Shown here: positions 1 through 9,593 of the stretch, one piece after another
Position numbering within the stretch: position 1 is the first letter of the stretch
Layout of the letters: each line of letters begins with the position of its first letter
The notes under the pieces: model-generated
The model's database searches: none
What the model was told of the DNA's origin: nothing
The model's input: the letters and a program-made list of their open reading frames with translations, nothing else
Program-made: the position numbers and the translations under genes
Assembly: GCF_037969725.1 (NCBI RefSeq)
Contig: NZ_CP150203.1
Span: 3,364,001 to 3,428,000 of the forward strand
Direction: 5' to 3'
Origin: Paenibacillus sp. FSL W8-0426
GTDB lineage: Bacteria > Bacillota > Bacilli > Paenibacillales > Paenibacillaceae
DNA length: 64,000 bases

Positions 1-724
1 GAAAATTGGCGATGGGGTCTCTATGGTATTGACGGATAAAACCGAAGGCACTGCAGGAGGAACATCCAAGGAATCCGTTCGGATCTCAAGCCGGATTGAC
101 GTGATGTCTGGTTTCTTGGAAAGCGGACGCTTTCAGCCCTTTTACGATGTTTTTGAAGAGCTTGTAACGGAACTGCAGCAGCAGGACCTGACCATGGAGC
201 GGGCTATGGAAACCTACTATTATCTGGCTCTGATGCTGTATTCCACATGTAATCGCTGGGGGCTCCGGCAGAACGTCCCTGATCAGCCAAGTTTGCTTCA
301 ACTGAGTGACTTTACATGCATGAAGGAAGCAGTGCACCACCTGTACTGCGCTGCGGATGAACTGGTTCATTTCAAGCGTTCCAATGAAGAGGAACGTGTG
401 AACCAGGTCATCCATACTCTATGCGGCTATATCAGGGACAATCTGGAAAAGGACCTTTCGCTGGTCAGACTCGCCGAGTTGAATCATTTCAACCCGTCCT
501 ATCTATCCCGCTTCTTCAAGCAGGAGACGGGGATCAACTTGTCGGAGTTTATCGACGACACCCGTATCCGAAGAGCCAAGGAGCTGCTGTGCAACAGCGA
601 TCTGATGGTGCGAGAAGTAGCGCTTCAAGTCGGATATGAGTCGGCACATTCGTTTACCCGCCTGTTCAAGAAGCTGACGGGCATGACGCCCCAGGAATAT
701 CGGGAATCTGTGCTCGTGCGTTAG
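1..724 (+). CDS. AraC-type response regulator, C-terminal part (cut by window start)
   Basis: The reading frame is open from the first bases of the window, so the N-terminal receiver lies outside and only about 240 residues are visible. The last 100 residues form a classic AraC/XylS double helix-turn-helix, with the segments NHFNPSYLSRFFKQETG and VALQVGYESAHSFTRLFKKLTG and the terminal MTPQEYR motif. The preceding segment resembles the linker of YesN-type two-component regulators that control sugar ABC operons. It probably acts with a histidine kinase encoded upstream and may control the transport operon that starts at 1898. An internal ATG at 23 exists but has no convincing ribosome binding site, so it is probably not the start. 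Confidence 0.8.
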   Translation, partial: KIGDGVSMVLTDKTEGTAGGTSKESVRISSRIDVMSGFLESGRFQPFYDVFEELVTELQQQDLTMERAMETYYYLALMLYSTCNRWGLRQNVPDQPSLLQLSDFTCMKEAVHHLYCAADELVHFKRSNEEERVNQVIHTLCGYIRDNLEKDLSLVRLAELNHFNPSYLSRFFKQETGINLSEFIDDTRIRRAKELLCNSDLMVREVALQVGYESAHSFTRLFKKLTGMTPQEYRESVLVR

Positions 725-776
725 AACCGTTGTTATGGACACCTTCATCAGAAGTAAATGGAAAAGGATAACACGT

Positions 777-807
777 AAAAACGCAGGCGCTGCTGGCCTG
801 CGTTTTA
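777..807. terminator. bidirectional hairpin terminator
   Basis: AAAACGCAGGC and GCCTGCGTTTT pair around a short loop between two convergent regulators. A-rich and T-rich flanks on either side would let it stop transcription in both directions. Confidence 0.75.
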
Positions 808-860
808 TGGTTTGATCACCCGCCAGAAAGGCTGCCGAGGAGGCAGCTGATCAGTCATGC

Positions 861-1625
861 CTAGGCAGAGTGATTCTTTTGTCTGCGATAGGCGTTAGGA
901 CTTGAGCCTGCATAGGCCTTGAACTTTTTGTAAAACCAATCGATGTCTTTATAACCTACCTCCAAAGCGATTTCATATATCCGCATATCGGTAGTTAACA
1001 GCAGATGCTTCGCTTTTTCCATTCGCTGCTGCAGCATGTAATCGTTGAAGGATACTTTCTCCTCCAGTTTAAATTTTTGTCCAAGATATGCACAGTTAAA
1101 GTGGAGCATGTCGGAAATTTTCCGGAGTGTAATTTCGTCGCTTAGATGATCTCTCACGTAAGCTTTGACAATTCGGATGACATGACTGGACTCCATCGCT
1201 TTGCCATTGAGCTGAACGGGTGGTTTCACAGGCAATCTTTCTTTAACAGGTTCCGGTCCCAGTCGCGTCTGAAGTGCCTGCAAACTTTGCAGTAAAGCTG
1301 AAGCGCTGACAGGAGAGGGCAGATAATCATTCACTTGATAAGTTAACGCTTTGCGCACAAGTCTGAAATGGTCTCTTCCACCCACCAGCAGAATCGGAAT
1401 GTCGCTTATTTGGCGAATGCGATGGCATAACCATAAACCGGCCGTATCACATCGCTCAGTATGGATGAGCACTACCGCGAATTCCTGTTTCGACAGGGCG
1501 ATCAGTGCATCGGAGGAAGAGAAGGCCGATTCCCCAATTGTATATGGAGAGGTAGAACGACTCAGCAACGGTCCAAGTTCTTTGCACAAACGCCGGCTGT
1601 AATCAACAAGTAATATGTTGTACAT
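861..1625 (-). CDS. AraC-type regulator with degenerate receiver domain
   Basis: 254 residues. The start ATG is chosen because GGTGAGG lies 9 bases upstream; a longer frame adds a Cys-rich tail with no start signal. The N-terminal 120 residues fold like a CheY receiver, beginning MYNILLVDYSRRL. However, the acidic pair is DY rather than DD, the phospho-acceptor Asp position after AVVLI is His, and the conserved Lys is Ser in NDYLPSPVS. The C-terminus is an AraC double HTH (CAYLGQKFKLEEKVSFNDYM, then VGYKDIDWFYKKFKAYAGSSPNAYR). It is encoded divergently from the sugar transport operon at 1898 and is a natural candidate to control it. Regulation is more likely through ligand or protein contact than phosphorylation. 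Confidence 0.85.
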   Translation of the reverse strand: MYNILLVDYSRRLCKELGPLLSRSTSPYTIGESAFSSSDALIALSKQEFAVVLIHTERCDTAGLWLCHRIRQISDIPILLVGGRDHFRLVRKALTYQVNDYLPSPVSASALLQSLQALQTRLGPEPVKERLPVKPPVQLNGKAMESSHVIRIVKAYVRDHLSDEITLRKISDMLHFNCAYLGQKFKLEEKVSFNDYMLQQRMEKAKHLLLTTDMRIYEIALEVGYKDIDWFYKKFKAYAGSSPNAYRRQKNHSA

Positions 1626-1836
1626 AAAGCATAACCTCACCTTCTTCTGAATTTCCGGTCCGGATTCCAATCCATAAGGCTTACTTTCATTATGAGAATA
1701 AAAGAAAGCGCATACAATGTGCATTTTTTTGCAGACAATGCATTTCTTTACCAATTTCTATTGAAATGTGTTCGTAATCCTTCACTAGCATGCCTTTCTA
1801 TAATTTGACCGGGTGAATACCTGCATTTCGGCGGGT

Positions 1837-1850
1837 TGTTTGCGTTTTCA
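1837..1850 (+). promoter_or_regulatory. cre-like site upstream of the sugar operon
   Basis: TGTTTGCGTTTTCA matches 12 of 14 positions of the CcpA consensus TGWAARCGYTWNCW. It lies about 35 bases downstream of a TATAAT hexamer at 1799-1804 and 48 bases before the start codon at 1898, a typical position for catabolite repression of a sugar operon. No good -35 hexamer was seen for that TATAAT. Confidence 0.4.
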
Positions 1851-1897
1851 TATGAGGGATACACTGTGGGAGCAAACGACAATCAGGGGGGAAGACG

Positions 1898-3253
1898 ATG
1901 AGAAACAACAAGTTTATGCTGCTGAGCCTTGTATTTGCGGTCATGCTGATGATTGCTGCATGCAGTTCTGCTCCGACCGCACAACCGGAGCCGGAAAAGC
2001 CGGCACCGCAGGAGGAACAAAACACCGCGGAAACCGAGCCCAAAAATGAAAATTCAACGCCGGAGATGGACTTTGACATGGGTGGCAGAACCATCAAGGT
2101 TGTTGCTTGGTGGGATATGGAGATCCAGGGTAACAACCCGGATAACATTCAGCGCCTGGAGAACCTTGAAGCACTGAAGAAAAAACACAACTTCAATATT
2201 GAATACATCTCCATCGATTTCGGAGAATACCAGGAAAAAGTGGTTGCTTCGCTGATGGCAGGGGAACCGCTGGGCGATTTGGTGAGACTGGGCAAAAACT
2301 ATGCCATTCCGGCATTGACCAAACAGGATCTGTTATGGCCGGTGGATGAGTATACCAAGAACGATAAGGTGTTCAATCAAAAAACGACCAACGAGTATAT
2401 GCAATATGAAGGCAGAGGCTACGGTTTTACCGAAGATCAATCCTCCTTTATCAACGGGATTTTCTATAACCGAACGCTTATGCAGGAACTTGGTTTGAAG
2501 CCGCTGCAGGAATATGTGGATGCCGATGAATGGAACTGGGATACGTTCCTCAGCGTTGCGAAACAAGCGAACAAGGATCGTAACAATGATGGCAAGCTGG
2601 ACACGTGGGGACTCGCTCAAACGGGTCTGCTTGAACCCATTCTGTACTCCAACGAAGCTTCTCTGACCAAAGAGGATAAGCAGAACCTGGAGGATCCCAA
2701 GACGAAAGAAGCACTGAACTTCCTGTCCAAGCTGGCAACAGAAAAGGTTGGCAGACCAACTGAGGGTGGCGACTGGACAGAACCTTCCACCTTCTTCCGT
2801 CAAGGCAATACCTTGATGTATGCAGGTGCGATGTACGAAGTCGAAGGCATTATGACGGACATGAAGGATTATGATATCGGTTTTGTGCCGTTTCCAAAAG
2901 GACCAAGCGCTTCGGCGTATCACTCCGGCGAATCGCGTTACCAAGCGATCACCATCCCTAAAGCGGTGGAGAATCCGGAACAACTGATGTACATCTGGGA
3001 AAAAATCAACGAGATCGATTCGATCTACGAGTATCCGGGTCAGTCCACGCTGGAGACGCATCTGACCGACGAGGCGGACATCAACAACGCCAGAAAGGTC
3101 GCTGAGGGCATGCTTGTTCTCGACCATAACACCTTCCCGTCCTTGCCTTACTGGGATTTTGATGCGGAGCTCAAAGAAGGGGTATCCGTATCCACTCTGA
3201 TCGAGAAATACAAGGCTCCTTTCCAGGCCGCGATTGATGAGGTATATAAATAA
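1898..3253 (+). CDS. sugar ABC transporter substrate-binding lipoprotein
   Basis: 451 residues; AGGGGGGAAG precedes the ATG. The N-terminus is a lipoprotein signal peptide with lipobox MIAAC, so the mature protein starts at Cys and is membrane-anchored outside the cell. A Glu/Pro-rich linker follows, then an extracellular solute-binding protein family 1 domain (IKVVAWWDM near the start, FYNRTLMQELGL and DEWNWDTFLSVAKQA in the first lobe, FRQGNTLMYAGAMYEV later). It is first in a ten-gene operon with two permease pairs and glycosidase genes, so the ligand is probably an oligosaccharide released from plant cell wall polymer. The exact sugar cannot be read from the sequence. Confidence 0.9.
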   Translation: MRNNKFMLLSLVFAVMLMIAACSSAPTAQPEPEKPAPQEEQNTAETEPKNENSTPEMDFDMGGRTIKVVAWWDMEIQGNNPDNIQRLENLEALKKKHNFNIEYISIDFGEYQEKVVASLMAGEPLGDLVRLGKNYAIPALTKQDLLWPVDEYTKNDKVFNQKTTNEYMQYEGRGYGFTEDQSSFINGIFYNRTLMQELGLKPLQEYVDADEWNWDTFLSVAKQANKDRNNDGKLDTWGLAQTGLLEPILYSNEASLTKEDKQNLEDPKTKEALNFLSKLATEKVGRPTEGGDWTEPSTFFRQGNTLMYAGAMYEVEGIMTDMKDYDIGFVPFPKGPSASAYHSGESRYQAITIPKAVENPEQLMYIWEKINEIDSIYEYPGQSTLETHLTDEADINNARKVAEGMLVLDHNTFPSLPYWDFDAELKEGVSVSTLIEKYKAPFQAAIDEVYK

Positions 3254-3362
3254 ACCATTTTACTAAATCACGGGCAGAACGCACCAGTCATGGCGCGGTC
3301 TGTCCGGGTCAGTCCATCGTCCCATTGTCGCTACGCCTAGAGGAAAGGGGATACATTCAGAC

Positions 3363-6260
3363 ATGCGGTCACGTAAGAAAAAGGGACTAATCCTGGTGCT
3401 TGTCCTGGCCTTGGTGTTCTCGATATGGACCATCTATCCATCGCGGGATCGTACTCCGGGCACGGCTTATGCGCTTGAAGATTTTGAAGCGATCTCCAAC
3501 ACGGACGATGAAAGCAGCTATGAACATTATCTGGCGGGTCATCAGAACACTCCCAAACCGGATAACGTGGTGCGGATTGAAGGCGAGTCTTATGTTCGGA
3601 CGGAGGGTGGAACGTTTGAAGTGGTGCAGGGATATGCCGGATTGGACGGCAGTGCCGTCATTACACCCGAAACCGGAACCATTCGCTGGGATGTTCCCGT
3701 TCAATGGAGTGGTTTGTACCACGTTCGCATCCATTATTATCCGGTGGAGGGCAAGAGTTCCGGCATCGAACGCAGACTGGAGATAAACGGACAGGTTCCG
3801 TTCAGGGGTGCTGACGTCCTGCTGTTCGACAGGGTGTGGGGCAATCGCGAAGATAACGTTCGCCGGGACGATCGCGGCAACGATCTCAGACCGAGGCAAG
3901 TGGAACAGCCGGAGTGGCAGCTCGCTTCCTTCAGGGACAGCGCAGGTTACTTCGAGGAACCGTTCCAGTTTTATTTTGAAAAGGGCAAACAGCAGTTATC
4001 GCTCACTTCGCTCCGGGAGAGCATGGCGATCGATTATATCGAGCTGTATCAGGAGGAGGATGTTCCGTCCTATGCAGACTTGCGGGCGAGTTATGAAACG
4101 CGCGGCTTGAAACCGGCCGGTCCGGTCATGCTGAAGGTCCAGGCAGAACAGGCTGCAAGCAAATCTTCGCCTACGCTTGCACCGATCTCGGATCGTTCCA
4201 GCCCTTCGCTGGAGCCGTATGACGTATCCAAAATTCGCATCAACGCCATCGGCGGCATCAACTGGAAGCTGCCCGGTGAATGGATCGAATGGGAGATCGA
4301 CGTGCCGGAGGACGGATTGTATCAAATCGCGCTAAAAGTAAAGCAGGATCAACTTCGCGGCATCTATGCGACCCGCAGTCTGACGATTGACGGCAAAGTG
4401 CCGTTCAAGGAAATGAAACGCATTCGTTTTAATTACAGTCCATCCTGGCAAACGCAAGTACTGGGAGCCGGAGAAGACCAGCCCTATCAATTCCATCTCG
4501 AAAAAGGAACACATCGCATACGGATGACGGTCACGCTCGGCGACATCGCTCCGCTTCTGCGCACCGTGGAATCCAGCGTACTGGAACTGAATGGGATGTA
4601 TCGCAAAATATTGATGATCACCTCCAATAAGCCCGATCCGCTCCGGGATTACCAGCTGGAACGCCGTATCCCGGAGATGACGGAGGTCTTTGAACGGCAG
4701 GCGGCAACGCTTAGCTCTGTAGCCGCGTATCTGGAACAAGCAACCGGAGAGCAGAGCGATAAAGTCGCCGTTCTGAATGCGATGGTGGTCCAGCTTAAAG
4801 ATATGGCAGCCAGACCGGAGACGGTTCCGAAACGGCTCGATACGTTCAAGATTAACGTAGGCGGCCTCGGCACCTGGATTTTGTCCGTACGCGAACAGCC
4901 GATTACGCTGGATTACCTTCTCGTATCCCCGCCTGGCGAGCCATTGCCGAAGGCGGAAGCGACGGCGATCCAGCAGGTGAAGCACGAACTGGGTGCATAT
5001 GTCGCATCCTATACCGAAGATTACGACAGCATCGGCAATGTGGAGCAAAAGAAGGACGCGATTACCGTCTGGATTACGACCGGACGGGATCAGGCCCAGG
5101 TGCTCAAGGGTTTGATCGACGATTCGTTTACCCCGGATACGAATGTGTCCGTGCAATTGCGGCTCGTTCCACCTAATATTTTGCTGCCTGCCACGCTCGC
5201 TGGGGAAGGTCCGGACGTAGCGATGCAAATGGGCGAAGATATCCCCGTGAACTATGCGATGAGGAATGCGGCAGCCGATCTGAGCAAATTCCCGGATTTT
5301 GAGGAAATCTCGGGCAGATTCCGCGAAAGCGGACTGACGCCTTACCGTTATAACGGAGGAGTCTATGCGCTGCCGGAGCAGCAGCATTTTCCGATGCTTT
5401 TTTACCGCAAAGATATTCTGAACGAGCTGGGTCTCGAACCGCCGAAGACGTGGGAGGACGTCTATAACGCTATCGCTGTCCTGCAAAAGCACAACATGGA
5501 GTTCTATCTGCCCATCGAGGATACGCTGAACAATGCCAATCTGGTTCCGAACTCGACTTTTGCGATGCTGTTGTATCAGAATGACGGCACCTTCTATACG
5601 GAAGATCAGAAGAAGAGCGCGCTGGATTCGGAAATTTCGATGGATGCGTTCAAACGGTGGACCCAGTTCTATACCAATTACAAATTTCCGCTCAAGGCCG
5701 ACTTTCCAAACCGTTTCCGCACCGGGGAGATGCCGATCGGCATCGCCGATTACACTACGTACAACATGCTTACGGTCATGGCTCCGGAAATTCGCAACCT
5801 CTGGGATTTTACCATTGTACCAGGCACTCAGCTCCCCGACGGCTCTGTAAGGCATGAGGTAGCCAGTGCGACCAGCGCTGTGATGATGCTCGAAAACGCG
5901 GCCAACAAGGAAGCCGCCTGGAAGTTTATGAAATGGTGGACCGATGAGCAGACCCAGATGGAATACGGAAGAGAAATGGAAGGTCTCATGGGCGCGGCGG
6001 CCCGCTACCCGACAGCCAATATCAAGGCGCTGGAGCAGCTGCCTTGGCCTGTGAAAGATTATCGGAATTTGGAGAAGCAATGGGAATGGGTACAAGGTAT
6101 CCCGCAGCTTCCGGGAGGTTATTTCACAGGCAGGCATCTGGATAATGCGTTCCGCAAGGTCGTCAACGCCAACGAAAATCCGCGTGAGGCCCTATCGGAC
6201 TATGTCCTGTATATCGATGATGAAATTGAGTTGAAGCGCAAGGAATTCAATCTGAAGTAG
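3363..6260 (+). CDS. membrane-anchored binding protein: two carbohydrate-binding-like domains plus SBP family 1 domain
   Basis: 965 residues; GAGGAAAGGGGA precedes the ATG. One hydrophobic segment at residues 9-24 after a basic start acts as an uncleaved anchor or signal; no lipobox is present. Two related beta-sandwich-like segments follow at roughly 50-215 and 255-400. Both carry the pattern W-x-V-P-x-x-G-L-Y followed by a LxINGxVPF or LTIDGKVPF strand, which is typical of carbohydrate-binding or galactose-binding-like modules. The C-terminal part, about 550-940, is a family 1 solute-binding domain (ALPEQQHFPMLFYRKDILNELGL, AAWKFMKWWTDEQTQ). At twice the usual length of a binding protein it probably holds a polymer or long oligomer near the permeases. 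Confidence 0.85.
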   Translation: MRSRKKKGLILVLVLALVFSIWTIYPSRDRTPGTAYALEDFEAISNTDDESSYEHYLAGHQNTPKPDNVVRIEGESYVRTEGGTFEVVQGYAGLDGSAVITPETGTIRWDVPVQWSGLYHVRIHYYPVEGKSSGIERRLEINGQVPFRGADVLLFDRVWGNREDNVRRDDRGNDLRPRQVEQPEWQLASFRDSAGYFEEPFQFYFEKGKQQLSLTSLRESMAIDYIELYQEEDVPSYADLRASYETRGLKPAGPVMLKVQAEQAASKSSPTLAPISDRSSPSLEPYDVSKIRINAIGGINWKLPGEWIEWEIDVPEDGLYQIALKVKQDQLRGIYATRSLTIDGKVPFKEMKRIRFNYSPSWQTQVLGAGEDQPYQFHLEKGTHRIRMTVTLGDIAPLLRTVESSVLELNGMYRKILMITSNKPDPLRDYQLERRIPEMTEVFERQAATLSSVAAYLEQATGEQSDKVAVLNAMVVQLKDMAARPETVPKRLDTFKINVGGLGTWILSVREQPITLDYLLVSPPGEPLPKAEATAIQQVKHELGAYVASYTEDYDSIGNVEQKKDAITVWITTGRDQAQVLKGLIDDSFTPDTNVSVQLRLVPPNILLPATLAGEGPDVAMQMGEDIPVNYAMRNAAADLSKFPDFEEISGRFRESGLTPYRYNGGVYALPEQQHFPMLFYRKDILNELGLEPPKTWEDVYNAIAVLQKHNMEFYLPIEDTLNNANLVPNSTFAMLLYQNDGTFYTEDQKKSALDSEISMDAFKRWTQFYTNYKFPLKADFPNRFRTGEMPIGIADYTTYNMLTVMAPEIRNLWDFTIVPGTQLPDGSVRHEVASATSAVMMLENAANKEAAWKFMKWWTDEQTQMEYGREMEGLMGAAARYPTANIKALEQLPWPVKDYRNLEKQWEWVQGIPQLPGGYFTGRHLDNAFRKVVNANENPREALSDYVLYIDDEIELKRKEFNLK

Positions 6261-6279
6261 AAGGAAGGGAGGGTAACGG

Positions 6280-7236
6280 TTGCAAGCCAAAACAACCAAG
6301 ACAGCAGCCGCTCCTGCCGTCCATACGCGTCCGGCGGGCTGGTGGTCCCTTTTGAAACGGGATCTGTACCTCAGCAGGCACTATTACGTATTGATGGCGC
6401 CGTTTATGTTGATCTTTTTCCTGTTCACTGTCATTCCAGTCGGCATTTCGCTAGGCCTCAGCTTTTTCCACTTCAATATGCTGGAGGTGCCGCGTTTTAT
6501 CGGCTGGCAGAACTATTCACGTCTTTTTCTGGGCGACGACGTCTTTTTGATTGCGCTGAAAAATACGCTGCTGTTCGCCGTTATCACTGGCCCTGTCAGT
6601 TATATTGCCTGTTTTTTGTTTGCATGGATCATCAACGAATTGTCGCCCAAAATCCGGGCGGTCATGACGCTGGTTTTCTACGCACCGTCCATATCAGGCA
6701 ACGTGTTCTTCATCTGGCTGATCATCTTCTCCGGTGACAGCTACGGGTACATGAATGGTTTCCTGATGCGCCTGGGCGTCATCCTGGAACCCGTGCAATG
6801 GCTCGCAAACGAGAAATACGTGCTGGCCATCGTCATTATTGTTCAGCTGTGGCTTAGTCTGGGAACCAGCTTTCTGGCGTTTATCGCAGGTCTGCAGACG
6901 ATTGACCGATCTCTGGTGGAAGCCGGTACGGTAGACGGGATCAAAAACCGCTGGCAGGAGCTCTGGTACATTACGCTGCCATCGATGAGGCCCCAGCTCA
7001 TGTTCGGTGCCGTGATGCAGATTACGGCTTCGTTCGCCGTAGCCGAAATTTCGATCGCCCTGGCCGGCTTCCCAAGCGTCAACTATGCGGCGCATACGGT
7101 CGTTACCCACTTGATGGACTTCGGCACCATTCGCTTCGAGATGGGATATGCCTCGGCCATCGCAACGGTGCTGTTTGCACTGATGCTTGGCACGAACGTT
7201 CTGACGCAAAAAATGCTGAGAAGGATAGGTGAATGA
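6280..7236 (+). CDS. sugar ABC transporter permease, MalF/UgpA type (first pair)
   Basis: 318 residues, six predicted membrane helices. The TTG start is preceded by AAGGAAGGGAGGG at 6261-6273. The EAA loop that contacts the ATPase is visible as VEAGTVDGIKNRWQELWYITLPSM near residue 215. It overlaps the next permease by ATGA, so the two are translationally coupled. In this family the partner subunit is the following gene, and ATP hydrolysis comes from a separate protein. Here no ATPase lies in the operon. Confidence 0.92.
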   Translation: MQAKTTKTAAAPAVHTRPAGWWSLLKRDLYLSRHYYVLMAPFMLIFFLFTVIPVGISLGLSFFHFNMLEVPRFIGWQNYSRLFLGDDVFLIALKNTLLFAVITGPVSYIACFLFAWIINELSPKIRAVMTLVFYAPSISGNVFFIWLIIFSGDSYGYMNGFLMRLGVILEPVQWLANEKYVLAIVIIVQLWLSLGTSFLAFIAGLQTIDRSLVEAGTVDGIKNRWQELWYITLPSMRPQLMFGAVMQITASFAVAEISIALAGFPSVNYAAHTVVTHLMDFGTIRFEMGYASAIATVLFALMLGTNVLTQKMLRRIGE

Positions 7237-8114
7237 CGATGACCAGCAAAGTACGTGCCGCGTTAGGCATGCCAAAAAGACTGAATCGGTCATTTGCCGT
7301 CAGCCTGATGCTGTTTGCCCTGCTGGCCGTGTTTGGATCATTTATGGTGCTGCCGCTCATCTATGCCGTTAACAATGCATTCAAGCCATTGGATGAGCTG
7401 TTTATTTTTCCGCCGCGCTTCTGGGTGAACAATCCGACAACGGAAAATTTCGCGGATCTGATCAATCTGATGGGCAATTCGTGGGTACCGTTATCCCGCT
7501 ATATTGCCAATACATTGCTTATTACGATATTGGGAACGGCAGGGCATATTCTTCTGGCCTCAGCGGCCGCTTATCCGCTGGCGAAATATCGCTTTCCCGG
7601 CTCCAGAGTGTTGTTCACCATTATCATTTTGTCGCTGATGTTCTCGCCCCATGTCACAGCGATCCCGAACTACATGGTCATGTCCTGGCTCGGCTGGATC
7701 AATACGCATGCCTCCATTATTGTGCCGTCGCTTGCGTTCTCGCTGGGGCTCTTCCTGATGAAGCAGTTCATGGAGCAAATTCCCGATGCGCTGCTGGAGG
7801 CAGCCAAAATCGACGGGGCCAATGAATACCGGATATTTTGGAGCATCGTGATGCCTAATGTAAAGCCGGCCTGGCTCACACTGATGATTTTGCAGTTTCC
7901 GGCCCTCTGGGGAACGGACGGCGGAAGTTTTATTTACAGTGAAAACCTCAAAACATTGCATTATGCGCTCAGCCAGATTGTTCAGGGAGGGATTGCGAGA
8001 GCAGGGGTGGGTGCTGCGGTTGCGCTGCTGCTCATGATCGTGCCGATCACCCTGTTCATCATCTCCCAGAGCAGCGTTATGCAGACGATGGCTACATCGG
8101 GCATGAAAGAGTAG
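7233..8114 (+). CDS. sugar ABC transporter permease, MalG/UgpE type (first pair)
   Basis: 293 residues with six predicted membrane helices. The EAA loop reads LEAAKIDGANEYRIFWSIVMPNVKPA near residue 190. The ATG overlaps the stop of the upstream permease by 4 bases. Together with the gene at 6280 it forms the membrane channel of an oligosaccharide importer. The region LWGTDGGSFIYSENLKTLHYAL departs from ordinary MalG sequences, a drift often seen in Paenibacillus operons of this kind (general familiarity, not measured). Confidence 0.92.
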   Translation: MTMTSKVRAALGMPKRLNRSFAVSLMLFALLAVFGSFMVLPLIYAVNNAFKPLDELFIFPPRFWVNNPTTENFADLINLMGNSWVPLSRYIANTLLITILGTAGHILLASAAAYPLAKYRFPGSRVLFTIIILSLMFSPHVTAIPNYMVMSWLGWINTHASIIVPSLAFSLGLFLMKQFMEQIPDALLEAAKIDGANEYRIFWSIVMPNVKPAWLTLMILQFPALWGTDGGSFIYSENLKTLHYALSQIVQGGIARAGVGAAVALLLMIVPITLFIISQSSVMQTMATSGMKE

Positions 8115-8129
8115 AGAGGAGGCAGCGAG

Positions 8130-9593
8130 GTGCGGAAAAGCACATGGAACAAGCACAGCTGGATCATGATGGGCATGGTCTGCCTCCTGTTGTTCAGCCA
8201 AGCGGCTGCACCGGCAAGTGCAGACGGCAAGCAGGATGCTTACCAATACTCCTACTGGGGCGATTCCGTTCCGGCGCCGGCGGCGTATGAGGCCACGTCC
8301 ATCATCACGGGCAATAAACTGGACACCGGTGCGTTCAAAGAACCGAGCGACATGCATGTCACAGCGGATCAGCGTGTGTTCGTACTGGATTCCGGCAATG
8401 GCCGCATCGTGGAGCTGGATCGCGATCTGAAGCTGGTGCGGACGATTGATTCCTTTGAACGGGCGGGCAAGGAGGAGCAGTTCAACAATCCGCAAGGGAT
8501 CTATGTCAGTAAAAAAGGAGATCTCCTCGTTGCGGACACGGACAATCACCGGGTCGTTCATCTGGATGAACAAGGCCATCTGGTCAAAATTGTGGCTGAA
8601 CCGAAATCGGATCTGTTACAAGCGGATTTTCAATTCAAACCCGTGCGGGTTGTCATGGATCAGGGAGAACGGATTTACGTCATGGCGGCGGGTGTATTCG
8701 ACGGATTCATGGAGTTCAGTGCGGACGGCACATTTTCCTCCTTTATCGGAGCGAACAGGGTTCAGGTTGATCCGGTGGAGTATTTGTGGAAACGGTTGGC
8801 CACGCGCGAGCAGCGCAGTCAGATGGTGATGTTCACGCCGACGGAGTTCACCAACCTGGATCTGGATGAAGAGGGGTTCATCTACGCCACAAGCGGCGAC
8901 CGCGGCAAAGATCCGATCAAGAAGCTGAACGCCCAGGGCACCGATATTTTGCGCAGACAAGGGTATCATTACCCCCAAGGCGATCTGATGTACACGAACG
9001 AAGCAGGGCCTTCGCGCCTGGTTGATGTAGATGTAGGAGACAGCGACATGTATTCCGTGCTCGACTCCAGCAGAGGACGAATTTTCACTTATAACGGCGA
9101 CGGATACCTGCTCCATATTTTTGGCGGCATTGGCAATCGGTTGGGACAATTTAACACGCCGGTCGCATTGGAACGTGCAGGAGACCGGATGCTTGTGCTG
9201 GATAAGGCGCTCGGTGAGATTACGGTATTCCAGACAACGGAGTACGGTCGCACGTTGCATGAAGCGGTACGCAGTTATTACAACGGCGACGAGGACCAAT
9301 CCTCGATGCTCTTCGCCAAGGCTGCCGAAATGAATGCGAATCTGGAGTATGCCTATGCGGGTATTGGCAAATCGCTGCTTCGCCAGAAGGAGTATGCCGA
9401 ATCAGCGCAATATTTTAAACGGAGCATGGAGCGGCAGGGGTATTCGAAAGCATTTCTTCTGTTCCGCAAAGAACTGATGCGCGAGCATTTCTCGTGGATG
9501 ATGTCCGGTTTATTCCTGGCTGCAGCTGCGTTTGTCACCGTCGTCATCGTTCGCAGGCATAAAAGGAGGATAACGAATGCAAGCGCCAAGTAA
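8130..9593 (+). CDS. secreted NHL-repeat/TPR protein with C-terminal membrane anchor
   Basis: 487 residues from a GTG with GAGAGGAGG upstream. It has a signal peptide ending near ASA (residue 31). A beta-propeller of NHL-type repeats follows at about 65-385, with repeats such as FVLDSGNGRIVELDRD, LVADTDNHRVVHLDEQG and FTYNGDGYLLHIFGG. After that come a TPR-like helical pair (AEMNANLEYAYAGIGKSLLRQKEYAESAQYFKRS), one membrane helix and a basic tail RRHKRR. The topology places the propeller outside the cell. The next gene starts inside its last 17 bases, which suggests coupling. A scaffold or sensor for polysaccharide or for the transporter is the best guess; no enzymatic motif was seen. Confidence 0.75.
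   Translation: MRKSTWNKHSWIMMGMVCLLLFSQAAAPASADGKQDAYQYSYWGDSVPAPAAYEATSIITGNKLDTGAFKEPSDMHVTADQRVFVLDSGNGRIVELDRDLKLVRTIDSFERAGKEEQFNNPQGIYVSKKGDLLVADTDNHRVVHLDEQGHLVKIVAEPKSDLLQADFQFKPVRVVMDQGERIYVMAAGVFDGFMEFSADGTFSSFIGANRVQVDPVEYLWKRLATREQRSQMVMFTPTEFTNLDLDEEGFIYATSGDRGKDPIKKLNAQGTDILRRQGYHYPQGDLMYTNEAGPSRLVDVDVGDSDMYSVLDSSRGRIFTYNGDGYLLHIFGGIGNRLGQFNTPVALERAGDRMLVLDKALGEITVFQTTEYGRTLHEAVRSYYNGDEDQSSMLFAKAAEMNANLEYAYAGIGKSLLRQKEYAESAQYFKRSMERQGYSKAFLLFRKELMREHFSWMMSGLFLAAAAFVTVVIVRRHKRRITNASAK

Noticed and set aside
1626..1754. N-terminal extension of the pseudo-receiver regulator
   Set aside because: Cys/His-rich and unlike a receiver; the ATG at 1625 has a proper ribosome binding site and begins exactly at the receiver fold.
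4332..6137. 601-residue minus-strand open frame opposite the binding-protein gene
   Set aside because: Antisense shadow of a strongly supported CDS with no ribosome binding site and a low-complexity His/Arg-rich translation typical of reverse reading in GC-rich codons.
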